Positions 8,552 through 17,611 of a DNA stretch of 36,901 bases are shown in pieces. The stretch is from a virus. A model generated the notes under the pieces. It was not told the DNA's origin. It saw nothing but the letters and a program-made list of their open reading frames with translations, and searched no databases. The translations under genes and the position numbers were made by a program. Position 1 is the first letter of the stretch; each line of letters begins with the position of its first letter. The stretch lies in the IMG/VR virus record IMGVR_UViG_3300044712_002254, positions 1 through 36,901 of that record; one strand, given 5' to 3'.

Positions 8552-9486
8552 TGTGCGGTCACATGCCACCTGATAAGTTTATTTTCGTTAACCTCTGTAC
8601 CAGCTGGGAGTGTGGCGGGGAATGTCCCCTGGTTTGTAACGTAAGCAGATTCCCCACTAGACCCCGTTTGATAACTCCAATGCACTGTACTTGTCCCAGA
8701 GGGCGTAAGGAGCGCCGGTTTATAGACAGTGCCGCCGGTGCATGTGCAAGTGCCTGTGACTGATGATGTCACCTTCCACGATGGGGTACTCTCATAGGCT
8801 GTGAGGCTGACTGACCCTGAACATACAAGGGTGTTCCCATCCTGAGTGTATAGTGCAAGTGACGCTAGAGGTGTAGAGCCATCCCCGTAGCCATAAAACT
8901 CAGCCTTATCGAGTGTTCTGGTCCCGGTACCGGGGCATGTATAGGTCGTTTGAAGGGCAGATGATAATGTCTTGTAATATATGAGAACTTGGCCTGATCC
9001 ATTATCATCGCTGCTTGCCCCTGCAGTAGTCTGCATCCCGAAATATGCTGCAGCCTGACCGGCCGCTGCCGTCGTAACCGTATAAGTATCGCTCACCCCG
9101 CCGATTGTCACCACGTCGTTGACCGCCGTTGATGCGCTGGAGGATGATGTTATCCTTGCCATCACATATTGATTGTTTGTGATGTTACCCGGCGAGGTGG
9201 AGAATGAGCCGCATGTGCCTACAGTCGTCCCTGTGCAAATTGCCACCGTACCGCCGCTGGAGGTTACGGCAGATGCCGCGTTGATACCGGTTATCTGTAC
9301 CGCTGAACTGGTGTACTCCGTCGAAGTCGTGGCGCCTGTTGTGTCGGTGAAAGAGAAGGCGTCCGGGGTGGTGTCTGAGGTATTCTGAGCGACGATGACC
9401 CCCCGGATCTGGCCAGTGATGGCAGCGGAGGCGATGCAGGGGATAACGACGATCAACCCGATGATAAATGATTTAAGCATTTTCAT
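8548..9486 (-). CDS. Secreted-looking Ser/Thr-rich protein of unknown function
   Basis: 312 residues from the ATG at 9486, two bases after the TAA of the upstream fibre gene. It begins MKMLKSFIIGLIVVIPCIASAA, a clear Sec signal peptide with an AXA cleavage site. The mature part is rich in Ser, Thr, Gly and Ala with scattered Cys (VAICTGTTVGTCGSF, TYTCPGTGTRTLDKAEFYGYG, TGTCTCTGGTVY). It looks like beta-sandwich surface protein. The open frame extends upstream to 9672, but that part has no signal character and lies inside the neighbour, so the shorter start is preferred. The protein sits between two other signal-peptide proteins in one coupled block. Function unknown; a tail-tip or adhesin role is a guess. 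Confidence 0.55.
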   Translation of the reverse strand: MKMLKSFIIGLIVVIPCIASAAITGQIRGVIVAQNTSDTTPDAFSFTDTTGATTSTEYTSSAVQITGINAASAVTSSGGTVAICTGTTVGTCGSFSTSPGNITNNQYVMARITSSSSASTAVNDVVTIGGVSDTYTVTTAAAGQAAAYFGMQTTAGASSDDNGSGQVLIYYKTLSSALQTTYTCPGTGTRTLDKAEFYGYGDGSTPLASLALYTQDGNTLVCSGSVSLTAYESTPSWKVTSSVTGTCTCTGGTVYKPALLTPSGTSTVHWSYQTGSSGESAYVTNQGTFPATLPAGTEVNENKLIRWHVTAQ

Positions 9487-9487
9487 A

Positions 9488-12400
9488 TTAGCTCCCGCAG
9501 CTCCAGCCTTTAGCCGTCGCCAGCCATGACCCGGAGGCCCTGTATTGCAGTACCACGGCATCGCCGGTGGTGCCCGAATTGTAGATATCGTACCCGGCAG
9601 AGCAGGCCGTGCCGTTGAGGTAGATGACCTCGGAGCCGTTGGGATTGAGACGTGCGACCCCGGTCCCTTCAACGGTTACCGTCAGGTTCATCCCTGCCGC
9701 GACGGCCGGGAGATTGCCGGTCCCTGCCGCGTTGGCGATCCAGGTCCCGCCGTACATCCCCGCCCCGCTCATAGTCCAGTTGTCCGGGTCATTGATGGTG
9801 GGTGTTGCCGCGTACTGGACGGTATGGCCATAAGTGGCCAGGCCACCCGATGAGTCAACGGCATTTCCTGCCGCCGTGATAAACCCGGTTCCCTCATCCG
9901 TTAAAGCAGAACCTAAATTCGTCAAAGATGGCGTGGTTAAAAACGTCCTGACCCCTGAAGCCATAGTGAACCATGACAATTGGCCCACGTGGGATGAGAA
10001 AGAAGACACGTATGGCAAGCCTTCTGGTGAAGGCTCGGTTGTCCAAACATGAAGGCCGAAATCGTTGTCGGGCTCTGCGGCGGGGTTATCCAGGTAGAAG
10101 CCCCGCCCATTTGTGCCGTATCCGCGCCAGCGGAAAAGGTCCGGGGTTGTAGATGCCTGCTGGGGGGTGCTTAGGCTGGCCGCGGTGAGGTTGCCGTTGT
10201 CGTCCACGGTGGCGGCCGAACTCTGGATAGTCGCTCCGCCGGTGCCGTCGGCGCGGATGATTCTGTTGTCAGTGGAGCCCGTGGAGCCGCCGATGGAACC
10301 CGCGCCAAATGCCGTGTTGGTGCCATTGTGGCAATAATAGGGGACGCCGGCCACGAAGTTTATGCCGTAGACGCCCGCGCCGCATGTGTAGGAGCTGGTG
10401 TTGTTGCCAAGCGCCATGCCGTATGTGCCGTCTGATCCGGCCGGGAAGTATGAGTTGAAGGTGGAGGTGTTTAGTTTCTCCGCCAGGCCGGTGTCCACGT
10501 AGGCGGTGCTGGCGGCCTGGGTGGAGTTGTTCCCCTGGCTGGCCGTGGGGACCGTGGGTGTGCCGGTAAAGGCCGGGCTGGCCAGGTTGGCCTTTGTTGT
10601 ATCGGACGGGTGGACGTGATCGGCGCGGGCATAGAGGTTGCTCGATCCGGCCGCCTGGCTGCCGTTCATGGCGATGGTCCCGGCGGTGGAGTTGCCCTGG
10701 CCGAGGACGAAGGCGGTAGAGGCCGCCTGGGTGGTGTTGGTATTGGCGGCCGCCGTCGGCACGGTCGGGGTGCCGGTAAAGGCGGGAGAGGCCAGGTTGG
10801 CCTTTGCCGTATCGGACGGGTGGACGTGATCGGCGCGGGCATAGAGGTTGCTCGATCCGGCCGCCTGGCTGCCGTTCATGGCGATGGTCCCGGCGGTGGA
10901 GTTGCCCTGGCCCAGGACGAAGGCGGTGCTGGCCGCCTGGGTGGTGTTGGTATTGGCGGCCGCCGTCGGCACCGTCGGGGTGCCGGTGAAACCGGGTGAG
11001 GCGAGCGGGGCCTTGAGCGACAGGTCGGTGGTCAGGTTGCTGACGTCGGACTCGCCGATGGCCAGGAGCGCCTTGGCCTGGGCCACGGTCAGGTCAGCCG
11101 GGGCGGCCGCGGACCCGGTGTTGTTCCCTTTGAAGGTATTGGCCGGCATGTTGGCCAGCTTCAGGTTGTTGACCGCGCCGTCGGTGATGGAGGCGGTGGC
11201 GTTGCCCGGACCGGAAGCGGTGATGGCCCCGGTCAGCCCGGTGACATAGTTGCCGGTGGCCTGCTTGCCCGCCAGGCCGGTGTCCACGTAGGCGGTGCTG
11301 GCGGCCTGGGTGGAGTTGTTCCCCTGGCTGGCCGTGGGGACCGTGGGGGTACCGGTGAAAGCGGGGCTAGCCAGCGCGGCGCGGGTGCTGTCGGTCGGGT
11401 GGACATGGTCGGCGCGGGCATAGCGGAGGCTGGTGCCGGGGGCTGCCGTGCCGTCAATTACCGGGTTAGCCGAAGCTGCCTGGCCAACCACGTAGGCTGT
11501 AGAGGCGATCTGGGTGGTGTTGGTGTCTGCCGAGGCTGTGGGCGTGGTCGGTGTGCCGGTTATGGCCGGGGAGGTCAGGCTCTTGTTGGTCAGCGTCTGG
11601 GTGTCGGTAGTGCCGACAATGGCCCCGGAGGGCACTGCCACGGAATTGCCCCAGGCGCCGCCAGTAGAAACTGGTATCCCAGACGAGGGATAGACCATGC
11701 TGCCGCCCCCTTCGCCGGAGCCGCAGTCAGCTCCGGTGCCGCTCACTCTCCCCAGGGCGTCCACGTGGAGACACTGCACTGCGCCCGTGATGGCGAAGGT
11801 GGGGGTGCCCGTAAATGTCGGGTTGTTGATCGGCGCCTTGGCCGCCAAATCATTGACCAGGTTGGTAATGTCCGCCTGGCCAAGGACGATGTCGCCGGTA
11901 CGCCCGGCCACCGTCTGAATCGGAGCGGCGGCGGCTGCACGCTGCTGGGTGAAGTATTGGTTGCTCCCCTCGGGCACCACGCTGGTGTTGAGCGTCGCCA
12001 TTATTTTGTCGCCACGGATATACTGGAGGGATGTCCCCGGCGTGATGGCCGGCTCCTGGGCGACATCGAGGACATGTGAAAGACCGACGTCGTCCGCAGT
12101 CAATGAGACATTCCCGACCTTGCCGGCGACCGACTGGACCGGCGCGGCGGCGGCGGCGCGGGGCGATGTGAAATAGAGGTTCGTCCCTTCAGGCACGGCG
12201 CTGGTGTTCAGCGTCGCCATTACCTTGTCGCCACGGATATACTGGAGAGATGTCCCCGCCGTTATCGCCGGTTCCTGTGCGATGTCGAGGACATGGGAGA
12301 GCCCCACCTGGTTTTTCGATAGCCCGGTGAGCTGTGAGCCGTCGCCATTGGTGGCAAGCCAGGTGCCTCCATTGACTAGGCTGTAGAGCTGCGCCTTTTC

Positions 12401-12823
12401 AGCGGCGGTGTAAGCCTTGTTGACCGAGCCGTCGACAATAAAGTCGGCGCTCATGTTGCCGGTCTGGTTCGCCCGGACGAAGGGGCTGGAGTGGATACCG
12501 GTGGGGTCATAGACCGAGGCGTACATGTCGCCGCCGGTGCCGCTGCCGGGCCATGCGTTACCGTTCCAGAGGGGCTGGCCGCCCGACTCGGTGATTTTGG
12601 CAAGGGTCGCGCCGAGGATCAGGCTCTTTAGCGAGCCGATGGTAACGGTCCGGTCCCTGAGACCTTCAGGCTGGCTGGCATCGTAGAAAAGCGTATAGGC
12701 CCCGGTGGAGGGATTAGAGAGGGCCGGGTAACGGACCTGGTCGAGGATGGACCCGGCAAAGGCCGCCGCCGCGAAAACGATGATGGCCCCCAAGGCCGCC
12801 GCTAATCTGGATGTATGCCTCAT
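9488..12823 (-). CDS. Long tail-fibre-like protein with an N-terminal signal peptide and tandem repeats
   Basis: 1,111 residues. The first ~23 residues (basic start, [18 protein letters not shown]) look like a Sec signal peptide, odd for a phage fibre. Two ~74-residue repeats follow (GLSHVLD(I/V)AQEPAIT units with YIRGDK). Then comes a fibre shaft built from [26 protein letters not shown] and [12 protein letters not shown] motifs, known from tail fibres (phage_fiber_2-like). The C-terminal ~250 residues are unique and end with a Cys-containing sequence ([15 protein letters not shown]). Two shaft units are nearly identical 210-bp tandem copies. The start ATG overlaps the previous stop (ATGA, 12820-12823) and has GGGAG upstream. 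The likely role is receptor binding. Confidence 0.7.
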   Translation of the reverse strand: MRHTSRLAAALGAIIVFAAAAFAGSILDQVRYPALSNPSTGAYTLFYDASQPEGLRDRTVTIGSLKSLILGATLAKITESGGQPLWNGNAWPGSGTGGDMYASVYDPTGIHSSPFVRANQTGNMSADFIVDGSVNKAYTAAEKAQLYSLVNGGTWLATNGDGSQLTGLSKNQVGLSHVLDIAQEPAITAGTSLQYIRGDKVMATLNTSAVPEGTNLYFTSPRAAAAAPVQSVAGKVGNVSLTADDVGLSHVLDVAQEPAITPGTSLQYIRGDKIMATLNTSVVPEGSNQYFTQQRAAAAAPIQTVAGRTGDIVLGQADITNLVNDLAAKAPINNPTFTGTPTFAITGAVQCLHVDALGRVSGTGADCGSGEGGGSMVYPSSGIPVSTGGAWGNSVAVPSGAIVGTTDTQTLTNKSLTSPAITGTPTTPTASADTNTTQIASTAYVVGQAASANPVIDGTAAPGTSLRYARADHVHPTDSTRAALASPAFTGTPTVPTASQGNNSTQAASTAYVDTGLAGKQATGNYVTGLTGAITASGPGNATASITDGAVNNLKLANMPANTFKGNNTGSAAAPADLTVAQAKALLAIGESDVSNLTTDLSLKAPLASPGFTGTPTVPTAAANTNTTQAASTAFVLGQGNSTAGTIAMNGSQAAGSSNLYARADHVHPSDTAKANLASPAFTGTPTVPTAAANTNTTQAASTAFVLGQGNSTAGTIAMNGSQAAGSSNLYARADHVHPSDTTKANLASPAFTGTPTVPTASQGNNSTQAASTAYVDTGLAEKLNTSTFNSYFPAGSDGTYGMALGNNTSSYTCGAGVYGINFVAGVPYYCHNGTNTAFGAGSIGGSTGSTDNRIIRADGTGGATIQSSAATVDDNGNLTAASLSTPQQASTTPDLFRWRGYGTNGRGFYLDNPAAEPDNDFGLHVWTTEPSPEGLPYVSSFSSHVGQLSWFTMASGVRTFLTTPSLTNLGSALTDEGTGFITAAGNAVDSSGGLATYGHTVQYAATPTINDPDNWTMSGAGMYGGTWIANAAGTGNLPAVAAGMNLTVTVEGTGVARLNPNGSEVIYLNGTACSAGYDIYNSGTTGDAVVLQYRASGSWLATAKGWSCGS
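10581..11000. repeat. Tandem 210-bp repeat in the fibre gene
   Basis: Two adjacent, almost identical 210-bp units (about 10,581-10,790 and 10,791-11,000) encode 70-residue shaft units containing [20 protein letters not shown] and YARADHVHP. They differ at only a few bases. Near identity at DNA level suggests recent duplication or homogenisation, and a site where fibre length can change by slippage or recombination. Related but more diverged units lie at about 10,480-10,580 and 11,270-11,400. Confidence 0.85.
11930..12330. repeat. Diverged tandem repeat near the fibre N-terminus
   Basis: Two diverged ~220-bp units encode the repeated GLSHVLDxAQEPAIT / [19 protein letters not shown] / VPEG(T/S)N(L/Q)YFT sequence, followed by RAAAAAP(V/I)Q(S/T)VAG. 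They lie just after the signal-peptide region of the fibre protein. The units resemble repeated stalk modules seen in other tail fibres. Confidence 0.7.
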
Positions 12824-13287
12824 TGCTGTTCTCCCGAATCGGTAAGGACCTCGCCGGTGGAGTCAGTGAATACCTCTCCGGTGGAATCCATGATGATGGC
12901 CTGGTCGCTGACGAGCTGCCTGCCGGTGACGAATTCGAACCAGGTGAGGGCCGAGCCGTCGCCGCTGGGGAGAGGCCTGGTTACCTGGTGGCGGCGGGGA
13001 TCGCCGTCGAGCTTCCAGCGGAAACAGTATTGCAGGGAATCGACCCCCCTGTCGGTGGGCCACAGCCTGGTGGTGAACTCCCCCGCCTGGAGCAGTTGCC
13101 CTGCGGAAGCCGCCACGGTGATCCTGCGCGGCCGCGAGAGGATATGATCGCCGCTGAACTTGTCCTGGGTATCGGCGGGGCGGCCGCTGCCGTCCACCAG
13201 CTCCACCACCATGGTGAAGCCGCCCAGGGCCGTGCCGTCGTTGTCGACAAAGGGCGTGCCGTGATTTGTCAGCTCCCTGGTGGTCAA
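12820..13287 (-). CDS. Small protein at the head of the fibre block, unknown function
   Basis: 155 residues starting at a TTG (13287) that overlaps the stop of the tail terminator gene (TTGA), with a G-rich site upstream. The sequence ([20 protein letters not shown], then [17 protein letters not shown]) suggests a beta-rich domain, with a short acidic repeat ([20 protein letters not shown]) at its end. It has no signal peptide, unlike the three genes after it. It may be a baseplate or fibre-attachment adaptor that joins the exported-looking fibre proteins to the tail, but this is inference from position. No family recognised. Confidence 0.55.
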   Translation of the reverse strand: MTTRELTNHGTPFVDNDGTALGGFTMVVELVDGSGRPADTQDKFSGDHILSRPRRITVAASAGQLLQAGEFTTRLWPTDRGVDSLQYCFRWKLDGDPRRHQVTRPLPSGDGSALTWFEFVTGRQLVSDQAIIMDSTGEVFTDSTGEVLTDSGEQQ

Positions 13288-13823
13288 CTAATGCCCCCTA
13301 TCTCCACGATATCCTCGGCGTCCATTACGTCGTCCCCAGGCTTGAGGAAATACTGGAGGGCGATGGAGATGAGATCCGTCTCGTCATCGTCCGGCAGGAT
13401 CTGGAGGTTGAAGGACGTGGAGAACGTGAGATCGTAGACGATCCTGTTCTGCTTGAAGTCCTCTTCCGTGGTGACGTCCTTGAAGGTGACCGGGATAAGA
13501 TCGGTGATGGCCAGTCCGAAACGCTGGCGGGCCAGGGACTGCATGACCGCCATGATGAGCGGGTTGACCTTGTCCCGACGGGCCTCCTCGCCGTCCGCCC
13601 TGGTGAGGCCGATCTGCACATGGACGGGGCAGTCGGCCCTGAATATAAGGCGGCCGATCCTGGTCAGTTTGCCGTCGAAGATGGCGACCGCCACCGACGG
13701 GTCGGTGAATATGTATCGCTGGTTCTGCTGCCGCCGGGCCGCCTTGAACTCCTCGATCTTGCGGACAAGCCATTCCTCGATGGCAATCTCAATGTCGGTG
13801 GGGCTTTTGACCGGGATAGGCAT
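13284..13823 (-). CDS. Mu gp37-like tail terminator (DUF1834)
   Basis: 179 residues. The core contains SPTDIEIAIEEWLVRKIEEF, then MAVMQSLARQRFGLAITDLIPVT and late motifs typical of the DUF1834/gp37 family in Mu-like phages. These proteins cap the tail tube at the head-proximal end. The gene starts one base after the DUF1320 stop and is coupled to the following small gene. Family call is by synteny (after DUF1320) and sequence character. Confidence 0.78.
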   Translation of the reverse strand: MPIPVKSPTDIEIAIEEWLVRKIEEFKAARRQQNQRYIFTDPSVAVAIFDGKLTRIGRLIFRADCPVHVQIGLTRADGEEARRDKVNPLIMAVMQSLARQRFGLAITDLIPVTFKDVTTEEDFKQNRIVYDLTFSTSFNLQILPDDDETDLISIALQYFLKPGDDVMDAEDIVEIGGIS

Positions 13824-13824
13824 G

Positions 13825-14247
13825 TCAGTATTTGTCCATTGTCTCGGTGTCGAATATCTTCGACCCCGGCCTTGCCTTGTACATCCCCGGCCCTTCGGCC
13901 GCGGGAGTTTCGTCCATCCCTATGGTTATCTTGCCGGCCGCCAGCATCTCGCAGGTTTTGACCGCATTGGCATGCCGCTCCTTCCTGTTCTCCGGGACGT
14001 TTTCCCGCCGGGAAAAGAGGTTATAGACCGCTATGTCCAAGGCGAGGGCCTTGATCAGCCTGGGGACCGGGCTGAAGGGGACGGTATAGCGGGTTGCGGC
14101 GTACCCGTCCACCAGGCTGTCGGCACTGTCGATGGCCTCCGATATTTTCCCCGTGTCCGGCACCCCCAAATTGGAGTCGTCGGTGAGCTGGATCAGGGTC
14201 TCTTCGGAGATTACGCCGTATATGTCGTCGATGATGATATAGGCCAT
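13825..14247 (-). CDS. DUF1320 family head-tail connector protein (Mu gp36-like)
   Basis: 140 residues starting MAYIIIDDIYGVISEETLIQ, with the conserved SEAIDSADSLVDGYAATRY segment and the RLIKALALDIAVYNLFSRR helix of DUF1320. In Mu-like phages this gene (gp36) follows the capsid genes and is thought to be a head completion or neck protein. The ribosome-binding site is weak (CTTCTTG region). The gene sits 34 bp after the major capsid gene. Confidence 0.85.
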   Translation of the reverse strand: MAYIIIDDIYGVISEETLIQLTDDSNLGVPDTGKISEAIDSADSLVDGYAATRYTVPFSPVPRLIKALALDIAVYNLFSRRENVPENRKERHANAVKTCEMLAAGKITIGMDETPAAEGPGMYKARPGSKIFDTETMDKY

Positions 14248-14281
14248 GGTTCAAGAAGGGGAGGCGGTTGCCCGCCCCCGG

Positions 14282-15268
14282 TTATGTTGCGTAAGTATCG
14301 ACCCAGAGGTAGCCGCAGTCGGCACCGGTGATGACGATGTCGGTCTCTTCGGCCACTTCGTAGACGTCCTGGTGTTCGGGGTTTTCCCGCCAGGTGGTGG
14401 TGCGGCGGGCAAGGCCCCCCTCGTAGGCGGTGCGGGCCTGGTATCCGGCCGAGGGGGTCTTCAGCCCCGGCGCGGGCGGCGACCAGAAAAGGAAACCCAT
14501 TCCCTTGCCGGCGTTCTTTTCCCAGATATAGGAGGAGGTGAAGTCGGTCCCGGCCTTGGTTTCTTTGGCGGAGGAATAGATGGCCCCGGCCACCAGCACC
14601 TCATCCAGGTCACAGAGGGCGGCCAGGAGTTGCATAGTGAGGACGCCGCGTTCGGTGTACTTGATCTTGTCCAGGATCGCCTCGCACTCCTTGAGGGCCT
14701 CGTAGGTGGCAAAATCGATTACCAGCCTGTTGGGAGTCAGCCCGGTATTGGACTGGATCGCCTTCCGGCCTTTCTTGATGTCCGCGATAAAGGTGTTGGT
14801 GTTACCGGCGGGGGACCAGAGCCCCTCCGTATCCTCCCCGCCGGCGTTGCCGTCGGCCCAGGTGGCCGCCAGGATTGCTGAGGCGATGCGGCGCTCCTTG
14901 GAAAGATCGACCTTGTCGGACGCAAAGGCGATGGCGTCCTGGTCGGGCTTGAGCGGCGGAGCGAAAGCTGACTGGGCAGCCCGGCGGTCCTCATCGGTGA
15001 CCTCGCTGGCGAAGGCGTATTCCTTGGTGGAGAGGCTCACGTAGTCGGTCGGGTAGCCGCCACGTTTCGCCCTGGCGCCCGGCCCGCGAATCCCCGCCTC
15101 GTCCCGGAACCATGCCCCCTTGAGATAGCGGGCTATCTTGGCCTTGGGGTCCACGTTGTCGATTATGGGGAAGACCCGGTCCCCGATGTAGGCTGCGTTT
15201 CTGTAGGCGATGGATACGTTGGCCAGAGGCCCTGTCACCATCTGCGCTCTTACGTCCGGCTGTGACAT
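14282..15268 (-). CDS. Major capsid protein
   Basis: 328 residues with an AAGGAG site eight bases before the ATG. The N-terminal part (NVSIAYRNAAYIGDRVFPII, then KAKIARYLKGAWFRDEA) and later segments (TNTFIADIKKGRKAIQSNTG, LVIDFATYEALKECEAILDK) fit an HK97-fold coat protein of the type found in many Mu-like prophages. It is not an obvious close match to Mu T itself. The gene lies immediately after the decoration protein and before DUF1320. The subunits would form the icosahedral shell. No N-terminal delta domain is present, consistent with a separate scaffold. Confidence 0.85.
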   Translation of the reverse strand: MSQPDVRAQMVTGPLANVSIAYRNAAYIGDRVFPIIDNVDPKAKIARYLKGAWFRDEAGIRGPGARAKRGGYPTDYVSLSTKEYAFASEVTDEDRRAAQSAFAPPLKPDQDAIAFASDKVDLSKERRIASAILAATWADGNAGGEDTEGLWSPAGNTNTFIADIKKGRKAIQSNTGLTPNRLVIDFATYEALKECEAILDKIKYTERGVLTMQLLAALCDLDEVLVAGAIYSSAKETKAGTDFTSSYIWEKNAGKGMGFLFWSPPAPGLKTPSAGYQARTAYEGGLARRTTTWRENPEHQDVYEVAEETDIVITGADCGYLWVDTYAT

Positions 15269-15328
15269 TTTATTCTCCTTTCAATGCCGGGAGGCGAGGG
15301 ATTACCCCGGCTCCCGCAGCACCTCTGT

Positions 15329-16096
15329 TTAGTGGACCACGGTCCCAAGGCTGTATATGGTGACCGCCTCGGCGGAGCCGGTGATATTGTCCATGACCGC
15401 CAGGAACCGCTTGCTGTTGTTCTGGGCGATGGTCATGGTGCCGCTCAGGGTGACGCCGGCGCCGGCCGTAATGGTGATGGTTTCGGCGGCGTCGGCGGTG
15501 TTGCGGATGGTAAACTCGAAGGATGACCCCACCTGGCAGCCGCCAAACCCGGCTACGATCTGGGCCGCCGTGGGCGTCACATCTGAGCGGTTGCCGCCGG
15601 CCGGATCGCGCAGGATCAGGCCGCCCAGGAGTTCCGCGGCGGTGTAGGTGCGTGCCCCTGCCGTGGCGTCGGTGGTGGCCGTGGTGAAGCCCCACTCGGT
15701 GGAGGCGGCGATGGCGGGGACCGGCGTGGTGAGGAGCACCGAGGCCAGGTCGTCCTCGGCCCCGGAAGCCTCGATGAGCATTCCCCTCGTATAGGCCAAA
15801 GCGCCGGTGGCGTCCTTCCCCTTGCCCGCGTCGGCAGCACTGACGTACTCGGCCTTGACAAACGTGCCGATGGCCTTGGCAAGGTTCATCTGGAGTTTGC
15901 TGATCCCCATGACCCTGACCACGGCGGCCTCGCCGGCGGCCGGGGCGTTCTGCAGAATGCCGATGAGTGTCTCCACCTCGCTGTCGGGCCGGCGGACCGT
16001 GCCGGTGGAGGTGGCGACCACGAATTTGTACTGGTCTTCGGTGAGGTCCTCCCCAGCGATGAAGGCGAGGTCCAGGATTCTGTTTTCAGTGGACAT
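15329..16096 (-). CDS. Capsid decoration / cement protein
   Basis: 255 residues. The N-terminal ~110 residues (NRILDLAFIAGEDLTEDQYK, then GILQNAPAAGEAAVVRVMGI) resemble the DUF2190 capsid-cement family. The C-terminal part is beta-rich with Thr/Ala repeats (AETITITAGAGVTLSGTMTI), perhaps an Ig-like extension. It sits between the protease/scaffold and the major capsid gene, the common place for a decoration protein. A GAGGAGA site precedes the ATG at 16096. The domain assignment of the C-terminal half is uncertain. Confidence 0.7.
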   Translation of the reverse strand: MSTENRILDLAFIAGEDLTEDQYKFVVATSTGTVRRPDSEVETLIGILQNAPAAGEAAVVRVMGISKLQMNLAKAIGTFVKAEYVSAADAGKGKDATGALAYTRGMLIEASGAEDDLASVLLTTPVPAIAASTEWGFTTATTDATAGARTYTAAELLGGLILRDPAGGNRSDVTPTAAQIVAGFGGCQVGSSFEFTIRNTADAAETITITAGAGVTLSGTMTIAQNNSKRFLAVMDNITGSAEAVTIYSLGTVVH

Positions 16097-16120
16097 TTGA
16101 TTCTCCTCTCACGGGGCGCT

Positions 16121-16666
16121 TCAGCCCCTGATCTCCTGGGCGTATTCATTCGCCAGGTCGGGGTTTTCGGACTGGGCCTCGTTGAAGGCCGCGGCATAGG
16201 TCAAGTCGCGGTTCTTCTCCATCTTGTCGCGGGTAATGGCGGTGAGCCTGTCCCCGGCCGTGCCGGTTGCCCTCTGCCCCGCCCGCTCTTTTCCGGCGAA
16301 CTCGCCGAACCGGATGGTCTCGGCGCGGGCGGAGAGCCTTGCCTTGAAGTCGTCGACGGCGGATCGGCTCCCTTTCCCGTCCCCTTCGCCGAACTCGACC
16401 GCTGGCGCTTTCCGCAGGTTCATCATCTGGTCGACCAGGGTGGGGATCTCGGCGGGGAGCACGCGGGTGGCGAGCCCCTCGCAGAATGCGGTGAACTCGC
16501 GGCGGGCGTTGGCGTCCTCGGTTTCGGCGAACCGGGTCTGAACCCCGGTGACGGTCTCGGTGATCTTCCTGATGCCGTCGGCGATCCCGGCGAGCTGCTC
16601 GTTGAACTTCGTTGTCTGCCCTTCCAGAGCCTTGTCTATCAGGGCCTGTACCTCTTCAGGTTTCAT
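16121..16666 (-). CDS. Scaffolding protein from an in-frame internal start (Mu Z-like)
   Basis: 181 residues from an internal ATG at 16666 (MKPEEVQALIDKALEGQTTK). A near-perfect AGGAGGA lies 5 bases upstream, stronger than the site of the full-length gene. The product is helical with coiled-coil character (FNEQLAGIADGIRKITETVTG). In Mu the scaffold Z is made the same way, as the C-terminal part of the protease gene product. What I see is the start and the ribosome-binding site; that both proteins are made is inferred from Mu. Confidence 0.75.
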   Translation of the reverse strand: MKPEEVQALIDKALEGQTTKFNEQLAGIADGIRKITETVTGVQTRFAETEDANARREFTAFCEGLATRVLPAEIPTLVDQMMNLRKAPAVEFGEGDGKGSRSAVDDFKARLSARAETIRFGEFAGKERAGQRATGTAGDRLTAITRDKMEKNRDLTYAAAFNEAQSENPDLANEYAQEIRG

Positions 16667-17254
16667 GTCTTCCTCCTGGTAGTGTGGCCCGAGGGCCGTT
16701 TCTTCGATTTCGGGAGGCGGGGTCAAGAGGTCCTGGACCTCCCAGGAGCCGATGATGTTGTCGGCCTTGTCCGCCCCCTCCTTTTCCACTAGGTAATCGC
16801 GCAGTTTCATGACGATCCGGCCGACGGTGGACATCCGCCAGTCGCTGAATTCGAATGTGATGGCCTCGCCCTTGTCGCGGAAGGCGATGTCGGCCAGCCC
16901 CTTGACGGCAGGTGGCATCCCCCCCAGGAAGCCGATGTGGCGAAGGGTAAGATCGGGGTAGAGGGCGATGGAGCGCTTCTTGTATGTCCCCTTCTTGACC
17001 AGCTCGGCGAACTCGTCCGGGACGCTCTTCAGCCTCGCCATGAGGAGCTTGCCTTCGCGCTTGAGGGCCTCCACCCAGCCGAAGGCGGGGGAGTCATGTT
17101 CCGGGTGCCCGACGACTATGGGCGCCTGGTGGTCGGCCTGGCCGTTGTAGGCGGAGACGATGGTGTCCAGGTCGGCGTCGGTCCACTCCCTGGTATTGCC
17201 CGCCGAGTCGGTCTGCCTGCCCCCCTTGAAAACCTCGATCCATTTACCGTTCAT
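16121..17254 (-). CDS. Mu I-like head maturation protease with C-terminal scaffold
   Basis: 377 residues from the ATG at 17254; a second ATG at 17257 is too close to the GGAGG to be preferred. The N-terminal ~200 residues (WIEVFKGGRQTDSAGN, then QADHQAPIVVGHPEHDSPAFG) match the Mu-like prophage protease family. GHPEHD and the KKRSIALYPD segment are likely active-site regions. The C-terminal ~180 residues are helical and charged, as in scaffolds. In Mu, genes I and Z share a frame, with Z starting internally; the same layout appears here. The protease would remove scaffold during head maturation. Confidence 0.87.
   Translation of the reverse strand: MNGKWIEVFKGGRQTDSAGNTREWTDADLDTIVSAYNGQADHQAPIVVGHPEHDSPAFGWVEALKREGKLLMARLKSVPDEFAELVKKGTYKKRSIALYPDLTLRHIGFLGGMPPAVKGLADIAFRDKGEAITFEFSDWRMSTVGRIVMKLRDYLVEKEGADKADNIIGSWEVQDLLTPPPEIEETALGPHYQEEDMKPEEVQALIDKALEGQTTKFNEQLAGIADGIRKITETVTGVQTRFAETEDANARREFTAFCEGLATRVLPAEIPTLVDQMMNLRKAPAVEFGEGDGKGSRSAVDDFKARLSARAETIRFGEFAGKERAGQRATGTAGDRLTAITRDKMEKNRDLTYAAAFNEAQSENPDLANEYAQEIRG
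16671..16677 (-). promoter_or_regulatory. Internal ribosome-binding site for the scaffold
   Basis: AGGAGGA read on the minus strand, 5 bases before an in-frame ATG inside the protease gene. Its strength and spacing decide the internal start of the scaffold product. Confidence 0.75.
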
Positions 17255-17267
17255 CATGCCTCCGGAC

Positions 17268-17287
17268 GGGCGGTTCGCGAACCGCCC
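17268..17287. repeat. 20-bp palindrome copy 1 (GGGCGGTTCGCGAACCGCCC)
   Basis: A perfect 20-bp palindrome just upstream of the protease gene ribosome-binding site. Six copies occur in the window (others at 23445, 24784, 27255, 29081 and 30938). All but the copy at 24784 are followed on the plus strand by CCTA(C/G). Confidence 0.9.
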
Positions 17288-17300
17288 CTAGTTTTTCCTG

Positions 17301-17320
17301 TACGATGCTTCCGCATCGTA
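17301..17320. other. Short hairpin in the G-protease gap
   Basis: TACGATGC - TTCC - GCATCGTA forms a perfect 8-bp stem with a 4-base loop. No clear T-run follows on either strand. The rest of the 17,255-17,498 gap holds only a loose TGTGGCTG/CAGCCACA inverted pair (about 17,412 and 17,456) and no gene that I can support. Confidence 0.5.
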
Positions 17321-17498
17321 TACCCCTCGCCCCTCATATCCGGAATAAACCGCTTTAAAAATTCCAGTGCCGATTCTCAAAACCGTCTTAAAACCCTCTT
17401 TAAAATTTTGTGTGGCTGGCGTTCCCCTCCGAATGCGTAGGTGGATACCCTCAAACAGCCACAGGGGAAATTTGGGGCTTTAAACCCAAAACTCAAAT

Positions 17499-17611
17499 TT
17501 ACAAGGATGGACAGGATGAACAGGATAAAACCTTAAAAACTTATTCTGGGGTTAACCCTTAAAATCTTTTGATTTTGAATCCATCCTGTATATCCTGTAT
17601 ATCCTTGTTAA
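17499..17611. repeat. ~110-bp bipartite inverted repeat, copy 1
   Basis: The left arm contains ACAAGGATGGACAGGATGAA and the right arm the inverted form TCCTGTATATCCTGTATATC. A core of CCTTAAAA...TTTT lies between them. On the minus strand it begins at the stop of the virion morphogenesis gene; the final TTA of the element supplies that TAA stop. Confidence 0.9.

Noticed and set aside
10581-11400. Fibre gene repeats as a CRISPR or VNTR non-coding array
   Set aside because: The repeats are in frame and encode known fibre shaft motifs.
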